Positions 22,301-33,249 of a stretch of 64,000 nt of DNA are shown piece by piece. The notes beneath the pieces were generated by a model. The model ran no database searches. It worked only from the letters and a program-made list of their open reading frames with translations, and had not been told where the DNA came from. The stretch lies in assembly GCA_029204225.1 (NCBI GenBank), contig MU832112.1, forward strand, positions 22,800-86,799, given 5' to 3'. Made by a program: the position numbers and the translations under genes. Positions within the stretch are counted from its first letter, which is position 1. Each line of letters opens with the position of its first letter. Origin of the DNA: Diphasiastrum complanatum. Taxonomy: Eukaryota; Streptophyta; Lycopodiopsida; Lycopodiales; Lycopodiaceae.

Positions 22301-23436
22301 TTGGCTTTGAAGGATAGACACTTGTTTTTTTTTGTGGCTGCAACAACTTTTTGCTCATAGTGCTTTATTATCTCCTTTCCCTTTTCCAACTCTTGTGTTG
22401 CCATCAACTTATAGTTATCAAACTTACTCTGGAATCTCGCCAAAGCTCCTTTGAAAGTATCAACTTTGCGGACCAGGTAGATAATGTTTTGATGAGAAAT
22501 AGGCCCTGCAATCCCAACAGTCAAATGTAGAAACAAGTCATGAAATAATCAAGTTGTTTTGTAAATATTACAAAAGGACATAGGGCTATGTAGGAGGCTA
22601 TCTCTTTCTACTACCACATAATCCAACTACTTCAAGATGCACTCCTTTTCCAACTATGCCATTTCGAGTTGGCTTTGAAGGATAGACACTTGTTGTTTTT
22701 TGTGGCTGCAACAACTTTTTGCTCATAGTGCTTTATTATCTCCTTTCCCTTTTCCAACTCTTGTGTTGCCATCAACTTATAGTTATCAAACTTACTCTGG
22801 AATCTCGCCAAAGCTCCTTTGAAAGTATCAACTTTGCGGACCAGGTAGATAATGTTTTGATGAGAAATAGGCCCTGCAATCCCAACAGTCAAATGTAGAA
22901 ACAAGTCATGAAACAATCAAGTTGTTTTGTAAATATTACAAAAGGACATAGGGGTATGTAGGAGGCTATCTCTTTCTACTACCACATAATCCAACTACTT
23001 CAAGATGCACTCCTTTTCCAACTATGCCATTTCGAGTTGGCTTTGAAGGATAGACACTTGTTGTTTTTTGTGGCTACAACAACTTTTTGCTCATAGTGCT
23101 TTATTATCTCCTTTCCCTTTTCCAACTCTTGTGTTGCCATCAACTTATAGTTATCAAACTTACTCTGGAATCTCGCCAAAGCTCCTTTGAAAGTATCAAC
23201 TTTGCGGACCAGGTAGATAATGTTTTGATGAGAAATAGGCCCTGCAATCCCAACAGTCAAATGTAGAAACAAGTCATGAAACAATCAAGTTGTTTTGTAA
23301 ATATTACAAAAGGACATAGGGGTATGTAGGAGGCTATCTCTTTCTACTACCACATAATCCAACTACTTCAAGATGCACTCCTTTTCCAACTATGCCATTT
23401 CGAGTTGGCTTTGAAGGATAGACACTTGTTGTTTTG
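19384..23436 (-). repeat. Tandem array: eleven 368-bp units carrying a repeated 94-codon minus-strand ORF
   Basis: The anchor GTGGCT(G/A)CAACAAC recurs at 19,391, 19,759, 20,127, 20,492, 20,860, 21,230, 21,598, 21,966, 22,334, 22,702 and 23,070: spacings 368, 368, 365, 368, 370, then 368 to the end. Units differ by only a few bases. Ten units keep a minus-strand ORF starting MFHDLFLHLTVGIAG and continuing with the Lys/Glu-rich KLMATQELEKGKEIIKHYEQK, which could form a coiled coil. Unit 5 (20,860-21,229) loses it through a net +2-base insertion (AGTAAAAAATG). Shared variants (CTACAAC in units 3 and 11; CAAGTTGG in units 4 and 8) suggest unequal exchange. The last unit joins flanking coding-like DNA in frame. 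Repeated coding DNA or a young satellite; translation is not shown. Confidence 0.97.
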
Positions 23437-23720
23437 CCTCCTGCACAGCCTTGTCCACCTACTCTGCACGCTTGCTCATAGATCTAGAGGAATCTGATGA
23501 GATCGGTTGATCCATCATATTTTGGCATCTCAAGGCGAGGTGCCCTCCGGAGGCCATGACAGGTACAGATGTTCCATCGGGTCTATCTTGACTGGTCTTG
23601 CTTCAATTTCAATTGGTGCAACAACAATTCTTGGTACATTAGGCATTGAGTTTTTCTTCTTCTCAGTACTGATCTTAGATTCATTCATTAGTGAAGTCCA
23701 AGGATGCTAAATCTTGATGG
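23437..23720 (-). pseudogene. Coiled-coil-like gene fragment from which the array probably grew
   Basis: The minus strand has ORF pieces reading MPNVPRIVVAPIEIEARP and, in another frame, MASGGHLALRCQNMMDQP...SMSKRAE, a stop, then VDKAVQEAKQQVSILQSQLEMA running into the array. The last part is in frame with the terminal unit and is rich in heptad-like Leu/Gln/Lys, and resembles the KVVAATKN stretch of the repeat. I do not recognise the protein family. Stops show that it is not intact. Confidence 0.4.
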
Positions 23721-24680
23721 ATGTGTAGAACGTAATCTTGATTTGATGTATCTGATCAGTTTCTAAGACTAATAATGTAAATTTAGCCCTTTTCTCTTGG
23801 TTTTTCTTTAATCTCCTTGCTCAGATTGGCTTGAAAATTTCATTGTAGATGGGATCTGAGGTGGATCTACCTACTGATGATACTTGTGAAGGTTAATTTG
23901 GTGAAGGTTGGGCTTGTGAGGGTCCTTTATCATGTTTTGCAGACAAAAACCCATATATCTTGGAATTTTCCCAGAACTAACTCTCACTTTATAGGAATTG
24001 TGTTGATCCCTTTGATTGCACACTCACCATCATTGGTGTTCACGGATTCTATCACTGATAGAATCTATGAAGCAATTTCTCTTTGTGGTTTACTCTCATT
24101 TCTTATCTTTGGATACCGAGTGTTTCTGCCCATTACCAGGTGGTTGGCTCTCTTATTATGATCTTCTTATTACAAAGCCAGATCAAATAGAAAGATGTGA
24201 TTTAGTTGTAGTATATTTCCTAGCCTGTTAGTGGGTTACTTAGATTGCGTTCACTCTAGTTGCACTCACAAGTTCAAAACTATGCAAGTCTAATCATTCA
24301 TCTAAGGATATGCACGCAATGCTGATGAAATCCATTCGGTTCCTACTTCTATCTACTTGTAAAACGTTAAGAAAACAACAAGATTCTCAGATTAAACTAC
24401 AGATCAATAGGAATGAAAACAAGAAACAAGAAACTAAAGACTAAACAACATTTTGAAAGTCCAAAGATAAAGAAACACTCATTTCTTGATTCTTGGACAT
24501 TCCAAGAACATCAAGAACTGGAATGCCAAGGTTATGCAAGATCTACACCACAAGTCCAGCCTATTTAGTTTACTTGTATGCTGAAATATACAATAAAAAC
24601 ATAAAACAAGAGATCTATTCCACTCTACTCCACAATGCAAGATGAAGGAAGGCAAGAAATTAATCTAATTCCACAACCAC
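23721..24680. other. No gene recognised
   Basis: T-rich to about 24,160, with one plus-strand ORF (23,877-24,161) of hydrophobic, unrecognised content, then A-rich DNA to 24,680. Possibly LTR or leader of a decayed element; no diagnostic ends were seen. Confidence 0.45.
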
Positions 24681-24795
24681 ACTCAAAGGAATGCTTCTTG
24701 GTTTCCAAGGGGAGGCTCGAACCTGGGACCAAAGAAACTTTGGATGCCAAGCCAACCAACTGAGCCAACCCCGTTGGGTGTTACTCAAAGGAATG
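24681..24795 (-). mobile_element. Short tRNA-derived SINE-like retroposon with 13-bp target duplications
   Basis: Exact direct repeats ACTCAAAGGAATG at 24,681-24,693 and 24,783-24,795 flank an 89-bp insert. Read on the minus strand, the insert has a pol III A box (TGGCTCAGTTGG, 24,756-24,767) and B box (GGTTCGAGCC, 24,714-24,723) at tRNA-like spacing, preceded by a GGGGT start. That is the tRNA-like head of a plant SINE; no poly(A) or body follows, so it is unusually short. The duplications indicate target-primed (LINE-machinery) insertion. It is not a working tRNA gene: the anticodon arm does not fold plausibly and the ends do not form a clean acceptor stem by eye. Confidence 0.8.
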
Positions 24796-25289
24796 GAAGG
24801 GCATGCTCATAATAGAATCACTCAAGAAAGCCATCATGAACAAGGAGCTTCAAGAATGCCAAGAACTCGTGGAAGATCTTCTTATTCAATTCAAGAGCAA
24901 AATGACATTACATGTAAAGCTCCCTCATAAGAGAGGGGGGCTCTTAAATAAACCAAGAGGCTGCCCATGTGGAGCCTAAGTGGCAATTCCACCAATTTAC
25001 AAATTTCAAGTGGAATTACCTCTTCCACTAGAGGTCACCATCAAAAGGTGGCTCACTCTAATTTATTTAAGAGGGGCCTACCACATTAATTACAAATGCC
25101 TATACATACTAGCTCCTACATTGTTGTTCTTCCACCATGCAAGGGGATGCTACATCTCATGCAACCCAAGAGGAGGAACAAGATTATAATGATCGTGCAT
25201 TTGGTGAAGATTTCATCCCCTTTGCTTTGGAAACTTATGGATGTCTTTACAAGAAATGTAATGATTTTTTGTTATCATGTGCGTAGCTT
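24796..25289. other. No gene recognised
   Basis: Contains short inverted and direct phrases (AAGTGGCAATTCCACC, AAGTGGAATTACC, CTTCCACTAG) near 24,978-25,030 but no coding similarity. Confidence 0.45.
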
Positions 25290-26345
25290 GTTGTGAAATG
25301 CCAAGAACAAAATGTTCCATTACCATTTGTCATGGTATATTTCTATCGTCAACATATTTCTATTGCATAGCAACATTTGCAAGCACTTTCAATTCTTTGA
25401 TGAGCTCAATATGCAGGAGCCGTTGCTTCAAAGCTTCTTGGAGTAGCCGTGAGTTTTCGATTGCGTGAACTGCTTTGTAAGCTTTGCGACAAACGTCCAA
25501 AGCATTTAAAAATACGAATAGGAGTTTTTGTCCGGCCTCATTGTTGCACACAAATAATAATTCCTTTCATCCTTACTGCGTAAAAAGAAGTTTGATCTTA
25601 ACTCTTCAATTTCTCTGATACTGAGTTTCTGTGAGCAACACCATACCTTACGAATCTCAGATTTTGTAATCAACTGTTTTTGACGATTAGTTAAAACAAG
25701 TGAAAATCTCAAGCCTCTCTTGTATTTTCTCTTTTGTTTGGAGTCTGATTTGTAAATTGAACATGTGACACTTGTAGGTGCTTGAACTGGTTAAGAAGGT
25801 GTTGGAATTTTTTGACTCCGAATTTTGGCTCCAATCTCAGGACGTTTTGGACCCTCGGAATGCTCTAATTTTTCAGTAAATATAGCACTTTTAGATTTAA
25901 CACGACAAACATCACTGAGTAGGTCTCCTACGAACATGTGAAAAGCTTGAACGTCGAGGATCAACAAAGTTACGTGGATTTGTTGATTTACTAGAATCAG
26001 TAACCGAGTGAATTGAACCTTGTGAATCCTCATTCAGTGATTCAACTTGTTCAAAAGAACACTGTTCTAATCGTGCAGAGTCTGTATCTGTAGAGGAGGA
26101 CGAGGTTGAAACATTTGACACAAGTTGAGTTACAAGTGTCATTTCTTAAAAAGTACTTACATGAGGAATTTCAGAAGATGAACAGGTAAATGATAATGAT
26201 GCCACATCATTTACGGAAACATGTTGAGAATTAGGAGTGGCTTTGTAAAAAAACCTAACATTGGAAACTTCAGATGAAGATAATGCACTTGTTGCAACAT
26301 ATTGAGTTACAACTACTGGAATGGAGGAGGTAGAACTACTTGACA
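25290..26345 (-). pseudogene. Unknown minus-strand gene remnant (Ser-rich N-terminus)
   Basis: Successive minus-strand ORFs fit one decayed gene: MSSSSTSSIPVVVTQYVATS (start 26,346), then MTLVTQLVSNVSTSSSSTD, a middle piece with KRPEIGAKIRSQK, then NRQKQLITKSEIRKVWCCSQ and IREIEELRSNFFLRSKDERN, and finally the helical LLQEALKQRLLHIELIKELKV. They are linked by frameshifts and stops. A TATGCTAAGCATA palindrome lies just upstream (about 26,381-26,393) and the 0.5-kb repeat further upstream (26,812-27,266). The same arrangement is seen before the methyltransferase-like gene on the other strand. No family is recognised; it could be a different part of a related gene or element. Confidence 0.4.
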
Positions 26346-26811
26346 TCGTAACCGTAAATTTTTTTTTAACTAAGACATATGCTAAGCATATACTTAAAAC
26401 TGAATGGGCTTCACGAACTTACCATTATCCTATGCTGGTCATAGAACAAATAAAAAGCTATGCGAACCTCAATAGACATGAACAAGGAAAATAGCTAAAT
26501 GCAAATAAGAAACAAGCCTAGAAATAAAACGGTCAATTGCAATCAGAAACGACCATGTCTTAAATACTGATATGGGTGCATCCTTAGGGTTAGGGTCAAC
26601 CTAGGATTAGGTCTAGATTAGGTTTAAGTTTAGGCAAGCACGGTCCTAACATAGGCCCACAGTTGGATTATTCTCCTACTAATTGACTAATCGACATTTT
26701 AATCTTCGTCCAACTCATTATCCAAACCTGCAGTTTTCTTTGTGTTTCTACACAGTCTGCATAACTACTCGAGAATCGCTCACAAGTGGATCTGACTTGT
26801 AAATGGTCCAG
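26346..26811 (-). other. Upstream region of the unknown gene
   Basis: Holds the palindrome ATATGCTAAGCATAT (about 26,380-26,394) and a broken form CTATGCTGGTCATAG (about 26,431-26,445). A short (CCTAACCCTAA)-like stretch near 26,580-26,640 is a degenerate CCTAAT/CCTAGG run, not a telomere array. No gene is seen. Confidence 0.45.
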
Positions 26812-27266
26812 TAACTACTTTTGAAATCATCAGTACTATAGTGATTACGTAGCCAAACAATGATGCATTGAATTATCAGCCAAATAATTGGTCGCAAAGA
26901 ACTGAAGAAATGCATACATTTTGAAACTAACCTGAATGCAATCAGAAGATAGTATTGATTTAGTATGAAAGCAAAACAGAAGTAAATGAGTACAATAAGT
27001 TGCGGATCGAAGCCGCGTACTATAAGCTATCTTTGAGCGGCTAAAATGAAAGTCTAAATAAAGCGTATTGCTCATAAGCAATAAGCGCAATAGCAGTCTC
27101 TAAACAACTCGAAGAAGTGAGCTAGAATGCTCAGGAGTGTTCAAGCTCACAGGCTTGAGAGAGAGAGAGAGATAACTATTCAATGCTAGCTGATCTACTG
27201 ATAAAAAAACTTCAATGTTTCTTATAAATGTAAGAATATGAAGAGCTATTTATACTAAGCAAATGC
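26812..27266 (-). repeat. 0.5-kb dispersed repeat, copy 2
   Basis: Reverse complement of 8,182-8,706, from GCATTTGCTTAGTATAAATA (at the 27,266 end) to TTTCAAAAGTAGTTACT. By eye it is clearly homologous with scattered substitutions. The GA/CT tract is short here. The unknown gene at 25,290-26,345 follows downstream on the same strand. Confidence 0.75.
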
Positions 27267-30255
27267 GAGAACATCCAATAGTAGGACAACTAATTAGGTC
27301 ATCAATCATAATGGATAGTGAGCTGGCATCTGTCCAGTTGAATCTTCCCGGAAATTCTATAGCTTTAATTAAGGCGAACAATAAATTGTCTTTCACCCGA
27401 CAAGATATTTGTCGATCGAATGTGATTTCTATCACTATTGTTTTGTTCGAAATTGATAGGCGTAGTCATGCATAAAGAAAGAAGAAGATTATGACATGGC
27501 TTTCAAGCATGCCCTCTACATATGAGAACTGGGTGATGATCAATACGACACACTCAGATTTAACTCTTACCAGAGTTATGACTATGTTGTTGCAAAAAGA
27601 TAATCGAAGAAGTCAAGACACTTTGTCTATCTCTTCGTCTCATGCTTTATATGTCAAAAAAGGCTCGAAACGACAGAAGCAGAAAGGCTCTAAGCAGTCT
27701 GCATTGAATTAGAAATAGACTCAAAGTCAAGAACAATCATTGAATCCAAATTCATTGAAGAAGAAGACGTTTTGCAGGTATTGCAAGCGTAATAACCATG
27801 AGATCCAGGATTGCCGAATATTCAAAGCAAAGAATGCAACCAAGAAACCTGATCAACAAGCAAATACAATTACAACATCTCTTGAAGTTGAAATGGACGA
27901 AGGCACTTTTGTGGTCAAAGGCAAATACGTGAATTCGGATGATTTGTGGTTTTTGGATTCTGGAGCTACACAACATATGACCAATCATCGTGAGATTTTT
28001 CATTTCTATATGCCTTACAACACAAAGAAGTATGTTCATCTTGGTGACGATAGTACTCACACTACCGAAGGTGAAAATACTGTAAGATTACAAGTCCAAC
28101 ATGATCAATTCAAACTACTGTCAAAAGTCTTGTATGTTCTTAAACTCTCTACAAATCTGTTATCAGTAAGTAGAAACAGATTCAGGTCATAAGGTGGAGT
28201 TTGAGTCTGATCAATGTAGAATTATCAATGGGAGTAATAAGATCCTTGCACTCAGCAAGAGGCATGGATACTTATATAGATTGGCACATTGTTATTCTGA
28301 TTCTAGCCAAGCTTTGAAAATCTCTATTCCTGTCAATAAAGCATTACTATGGCATCATCGTTTAGGACACTTGAATTATGCATCTGTTTCGAACATGTCC
28401 AAAAAATCGCTAGCACTTGGTCTCGACTATCCTTTTGGCAAAGTCGATCTCCCTATCTACCATAGCTGCATCCTTGGAAAGCAGACTAGGATTCCTTTTA
28501 GATCGAGTCATAGGCATGCAACAAAAGGTCTGTTAGATGTTGTTCATTCAGATATATGTGGACCTATACAAACTCCTTCATTGATAGATGCAAAGTATTT
28601 CATTACTTTTATTGACGAATTCTCTTGAAGAACAACTGTTACTTCATCAAGCAGAAATCAAAAGCTTTCATCAAGCTCAGACAATTCAAAGAGCATGCAA
28701 AAAATCAGATTGGTAAAATAATCAAAGAACTAAGGTCTGACAATGGGGGATGATACATCTCCACCAAATTGAAGGAGTACTGCCTCAACAATGACATTGA
28801 ACAACAATGCATTACCTCCTATTTGCCTCAGTCAAATGATATTACTAAGAGAAAGAACAGAACCTTAGTTGAATCGGCAAAGTGCATGTTATCACATGCG
28901 ACACTTCCAAAGTCCTCCTGGGTTGAAACTATTACAATCTATATTCAGATGTCCTACTAAAGGTCTCTCAAACAAAACATCATTCGAAGTTTGGATAGAT
29001 ACCAAACCTTCTTTATTGAATTTCAAAGTTTTTGGATGTACTGCTTATGCGTAGATTCCTCATGATCTCAGGAACAAGCTCAACTTCTAGAGTATGAAAT
29101 GTACTTTCATCAGCTACACTACTTCAGATCAAGCCTACAAGCTATTCAATACCATCGAGTCAAAGATATTCACTAGCCGAAATGTCATTTTCATCGAAGA
29201 TTAGTTTTTTATCAACCTCAAAGCAAAAGACAAAGCCCATGTAGACGACTTGTATGACTCGTTTGACATATTGAACTTCAAGCTTCCTCAGTCGACTATT
29301 CCTATTGAAGGTCCAAGCTCATCTATTTTTTATAAACAACATATTAACGGCGAATCCAAAGAAGATGATGTCACAGTTCAGCAACTATAGTATGATGAAA
29401 ATAATCAACTTTCTCCATTTCTCAGAAGATCATCAAGGACTAGCAGACCACGTCTGAGGTATATTGACGAGTCTGCAGCCTATCTTGTTCAGGAGCCAAC
29501 GACTGTCGAAGAGGCACTTAGTCAGCCCAATTCCGATATCTAGAAAGAAGCTATGGATAAAGAGTATTCATCTCTTATCAAGAACCAGACATGGACAATT
29601 GTCGAATTACCTGCTAGCAGAAACGTAGTTGATTGTAAATGGATTTTCAAAGTCAAGTACAAAGTAGATGGAAGTATCGACAGAAGAAAAGCCCAACTTG
29701 TGGCCAAAGGATTTTCTCAAGTACCCAACATCGGTTATATTGAGACCTTCAATCCTATATTCAAGCATTCTTCTATTCGACTTTTGTTATCGTTTGCTGC
29801 TGCCGCAGATTTGGAAATATATTAAATGGATGTACAGACAACATATCTCAATGGAGTTGAAGAAGAAGATATTTACATGGTGCAACCCAAAGGTTATATT
29901 ATCGAAGGTAAACACAATCATGTGTGTAAACTCCATAAGGCACTTTATGGCTTGAAGCAATCTGTTCGAGCATGGTTTCAAAGGATCAATACTTTTCTTA
30001 TTGATCACGACTACACACCAAGATCTTCGGATTCTAATGTTTACTTCAAGACAGTGCAACAGTCTTTTATCATAATCACTTTATATGTGGACGACACATT
30101 GCTCTTCGGCAACATTATCGATCTGATAAAAGAAGACAAGTCAATGCTATCTTCCGAATTCAACATGACCGATCTAGACGAAGCTCATTTTTGCCTTGGT
30201 ATTCAAATCTACAAAAACAGAAATCGAAAGTTGATTAACATTACGTAGCAATGAT
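27267..30255 (+). pseudogene. Copia gag-pol pseudogene, family E
   Basis: Domains in order on +: gag (MTWLSSMPSTYENWVMI, 27,491 on); zinc knuckle CRYCKRNNHEIQDC (about 27,775-27,815); protease FLDSGATQHMT with catalytic Asp (about 27,950); integrase zinc finger WHHRLGHLNYASV, VVHSDICGPIQ, and a damaged LRSDNGG; RT KNQTWTIVELPASRNVVDCKW, MDVQTTYLNGVEEEDIYM, LHKALYGLKQSVRAW and LYVDDTLLFG (catalytic YVDD kept); it stops near 30,248 before RNase H. In-frame stops near 28,192, 28,628, 28,753, 29,055 and 29,825. No LTR of its own is found; it ends next to a truncated family A copy on the other strand. Confidence 0.93.
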
Positions 30256-30290
30256 CTGTACCAGGCGAGAGTGATAAGAACCTAAAACAC

Positions 30291-31403
30291 ATTTGCATAA
30301 TGGTTAAAATCTTTCAGCAAATGCTCCAATCAAATTACATAAGGAGAGTTACTTACATGCTCAACAAAGTACACCAAAATTTATGCAAAAGATTGTTGAC
30401 AATATGTTCACCCAAAAGGGGATCTTTGCTCAGCCTTTGGAGAAATACAATATCACTCAAAGAGTATTTGTCATCCACTTAAGGAGAAGGTTCATCCACA
30501 AAGGAGAGTGTTCATCCACAGAAATGGAGATTGTCAACAATAGATTGAATAGAACATTGTTAGTATTGAATATGCAGAAGCCTCACAATCAACAAATAAT
30601 TAGGTGCTATGATCTGATCCAAAATAGCTTCTTCTCAGTCTCTGATCTTCAATAGACCTAAAATATGCCTTTGATCCACAATTTCAGCTCACAAAACAAA
30701 GGTTAGTAAGATTAGATCAATGCATAATCATGCTAGAACTTGATCAAACATCCAAATATCACCATAAATGAAAACCTTACTAGAAATAACAGCCAACTAG
30801 CTCTGATACCATGTGAAAAAAGTGGATCTTGAATGGATACAAACTCCCAAAATACTTGGCTAAGATCTTTGCACAACAAGCTACAAAAGCTAGAAATGGC
30901 AAAGCATCGTAATGCTACCTTTGATACACATGAACTTGACAAAGCATTCAAGAGACAAAAGAAGCTAATAAAAGGTACTGATGGCTAAATCTTTATACCA
31001 GAACAAATTGTTACATAGATGAATCACTTCGAATCTAGTTTTCTAGTCATACCATCCCTACAACAATGATCTATTGATCTCTCTCAACAATACAATAAGT
31101 TTTTCCAACCTGTTTCTACTATTTATGGATGAGGAAGATGATTCTCTCTCCTCTTTAAAAGGTACTTGACCCTAGATATTCCCTATATAGAAAAAATAGC
31201 TAAAAATGACATATATGCCCAAAATACATCAAAATGGTCTCATTTCAAAGGGTCTGAAGTTTGACCCTTCTTCATATTGAAAGAATACAACAATAACAAA
31301 CTTTAGGCCTAGTTCACACGTGTGAAACTTCAGTACCAAAACTATATACAAAAATTGCCAATTTAGGCCTCAAACTAGCTAGAAAATGTTGACAATTATC
31401 ACA
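30291..31403 (-). mobile_element. Truncated copia family A: 5' LTR plus leader
   Basis: The minus strand carries an LTR at 30,812-31,403 (592 bp, TGTGATAATTG...TTTTTTCACA), the primer site TGGTATCAGAGC at 30,811-30,800, and about 510 bases of leader matching 32,090-32,670 of the complete family A element. It is cut at 30,291, so no gag remains. The LTR holds TTCACACGTGTGAA at 31,313-31,326. It lies head-to-head with the 5' LTR of the complete element, only 19 bases apart, forming a large imperfect inverted repeat. Confidence 0.9.
30812..31403 (-). repeat. Solo-side LTR of the truncated family A copy
   Basis: Bounded by TGTG...CACA; the inner edge is fixed by the PBS (30,800-30,811). It is clearly related to the 655-bp LTRs at 31,423 and 37,198 but shorter and more diverged, so it inserted earlier. 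Its outer edge adjoins gypsy RT codons. Confidence 0.88.
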
Positions 31404-31422
31404 TTGCCTGCCTTAGATTATC

Positions 31423-32077
31423 TGTGAAAATTGTCAACATTTCCTAGCTAGTTTGAGGCCTAAATTGGCTAAAATTGTAAATAGTTTTGGTTCTGGAGTT
31501 TCACACGTGTGAACCAGGCCACAATGTTTTTATTTACTGTATTTTTTCAGTATGATGAAGTGTCAAACTTCATACCCTTCAAAATGAGACCATTTTGATG
31601 TATTTTGGTCATATAAGCCATTTTTAGCTATTTTTCCTATATAGGGAATATCTAGGGTCAAGTACCTTCTAGAGAGAGGAGAGAGAGTCATCTTCCTCAT
31701 CCATAAATAGTAGGGAAGTCGTGGAGAACAGGTTGGAGAAACCTTTTGTATGCTTCATTGAGATCAATAGATCATTGTCATTGTTTCTTCCTCCATTGAG
31801 AGCATTGTTGTGTGTATTGTCTTCAAGCTATTGTGTATGATCTTAGGTGCTTTCCAAAAGTGGTAGGCTGATGTATTATGGACTGTATAATGCTATTTTG
31901 GACCGCACTTGATGTTTATGGAAGTTTCCATTTGTGATAAATGCTTTTTGATCAAGTTCTTTGCATTCTAGGTAGCATAGAATGTGTTGCCAATTACTAG
32001 CTTATGTAGTTTGGAGTGCAAGCATTCAAGCCAATGATCTTGGAGTTTAGATCCACTTAGGATCTGTATTTTTCACA
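31423..32077 (+). repeat. 5' LTR of the family A element
   Basis: Starts TGTGAAAATTGTC, ends TTTTTCACA before the PBS. Holds TTCACACGTGTGAA at 31,500-31,513 and the CTATATAGGGAATAT block (about 31,637-31,655), a likely TATA region for the element's own transcript. Confidence 0.95.
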
Positions 32078-32089
32078 TGGTATCAGAGC
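32078..32089 (+). other. Primer-binding site
   Basis: TGGTATCAGAGC directly follows the 5' LTR; complementary to initiator Met-tRNA 3' end, as usual for plant copia elements. Confidence 0.95.
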
Positions 32090-33249
32090 TGGTTGGCTTC
32101 TATTTACAGTAAGTATTCCATTTTTGGTGATATATGGATGTTTGATCAAGTTCTAGCATGATTTTGCATTGCTTTGTTGATCAAATCTTACTAACCTTTG
32201 TTTTGTGAGTTGAACTTGTGGATCAAAAGCATATTTCAGGTCTATTGAAGATCAGAGGCTGAAAAGAAACTATTTTGGATCAGATCATAACACCTAATCA
32301 TTTGTGATTGTGAGGCTTGTGCATATTCAATACTAACAATGTTCTTTTCAATCCTATTGTTGACAATCTCCATTCTTGGATGAACACTCTCCTTAAGTGG
32401 ATGAAACTTCTCCTTAAGTGGATGACAAATGCTCTTTTGAGTGAGTTGTAATTCTCCTAAAGGCTGAGCAAAGCTCCCATTTGGATGAAAGATCCCCTTT
32501 TTTGGGTGAACATATTGTAAGCTCCATTGTGAAGAGCATATTGTAAAGATTGTCATCAATTTTGGCATAAATTTTGGTGTACTTTGTTGAGCATGTAAGT
32601 AACTCTCCTTATGTAATTTGATTGGAGCATTTGCTGGAAGGTGTTAACCATTATGCAAGTGTGTTTTCAGGTTCTTAACAGGTTGAGGAACATTCTCATG
32701 TGAAGTGATCTTAGATCTACATCTAAACACCAAGATTTGACAAGATAGTGAAGCTAGTCTTGTGATTCACTAAGTGTGCTCATTCATTCACCTCTAAATC
32801 TTGTATTTATCACTTGCTGGAGTTTATAAACTTTTAGGAGTGTGGTTTACATGTGGTTTTACAGGTTGAATCAATATCTTAGTGTGTTGATCATATGTTG
32901 ATCAAGTTTGTTCATTACTAGGTAATCTTGGCATCCTAGTTTTGGGTATTTTCTAAGAATGCAAGTAACTCTTCACACCATAACTTGATTTGGTCATTTG
33001 CTGGAAAGTTTGAGAGCTTAAGCAAGAGTGTGTTCAGGTTGGTTTGATTTAGTAATCCATTCTTAGTGTGTGCAAAGTGTTGCATGTGTTTCAATCTTCC
33101 TTTCTATGCTTGGAAACCATCTAGGTTCAAGATAGAAGTGTTTTAGGGTCCTAAATCTTCATAGATCTCTTTATCTATCATTTGTTGAGAGAAAAGTGAG
33201 TGCTAAGTGCTTTAGGACAGAACCTAAAAGTTGAAGAAACATTAGAATC
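32090..33249 (+). other. Long untranslated leader of the family A element
   Basis: About 1.16 kb without a substantial plus-strand ORF separates the PBS from the gag ATG at 33,250. Motif phrases such as AACTCTCCTTATGTAATTTGATT..GCATTTGCTGG recur (about 32,592 and 32,966). The first half matches the truncated copy at 30,291-30,799. It probably contains the packaging/dimerisation region; this is inferred from position only. Confidence 0.8.

Noticed and set aside
19384..23436. CRISPR-like array
   Set aside because: The unit is 368 bp with no alternating unique spacers; it is a head-to-tail satellite in eukaryotic DNA.
24694..24782. Functional tRNA gene
   Set aside because: The pol III boxes are good but the anticodon arm and acceptor stem do not fold well, and 13-bp target duplications mark it as retroposed.
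26580..26640. Interstitial telomere repeat (CCTAA-rich)
   Set aside because: Only a few degenerate CCTAA/CCTAG phrases; no run of TTTAGGG units. The same applies to the AACCCTAAAC phrases near 60,770-60,860.
32242..32568. Minus-strand 108-codon ORF in the family A leader, and its plus-strand counterpart at 30,383-30,655
   Set aside because: Both lie in the untranslated leader on the antisense strand; conservation between them reflects descent of the leader, and there is no domain.
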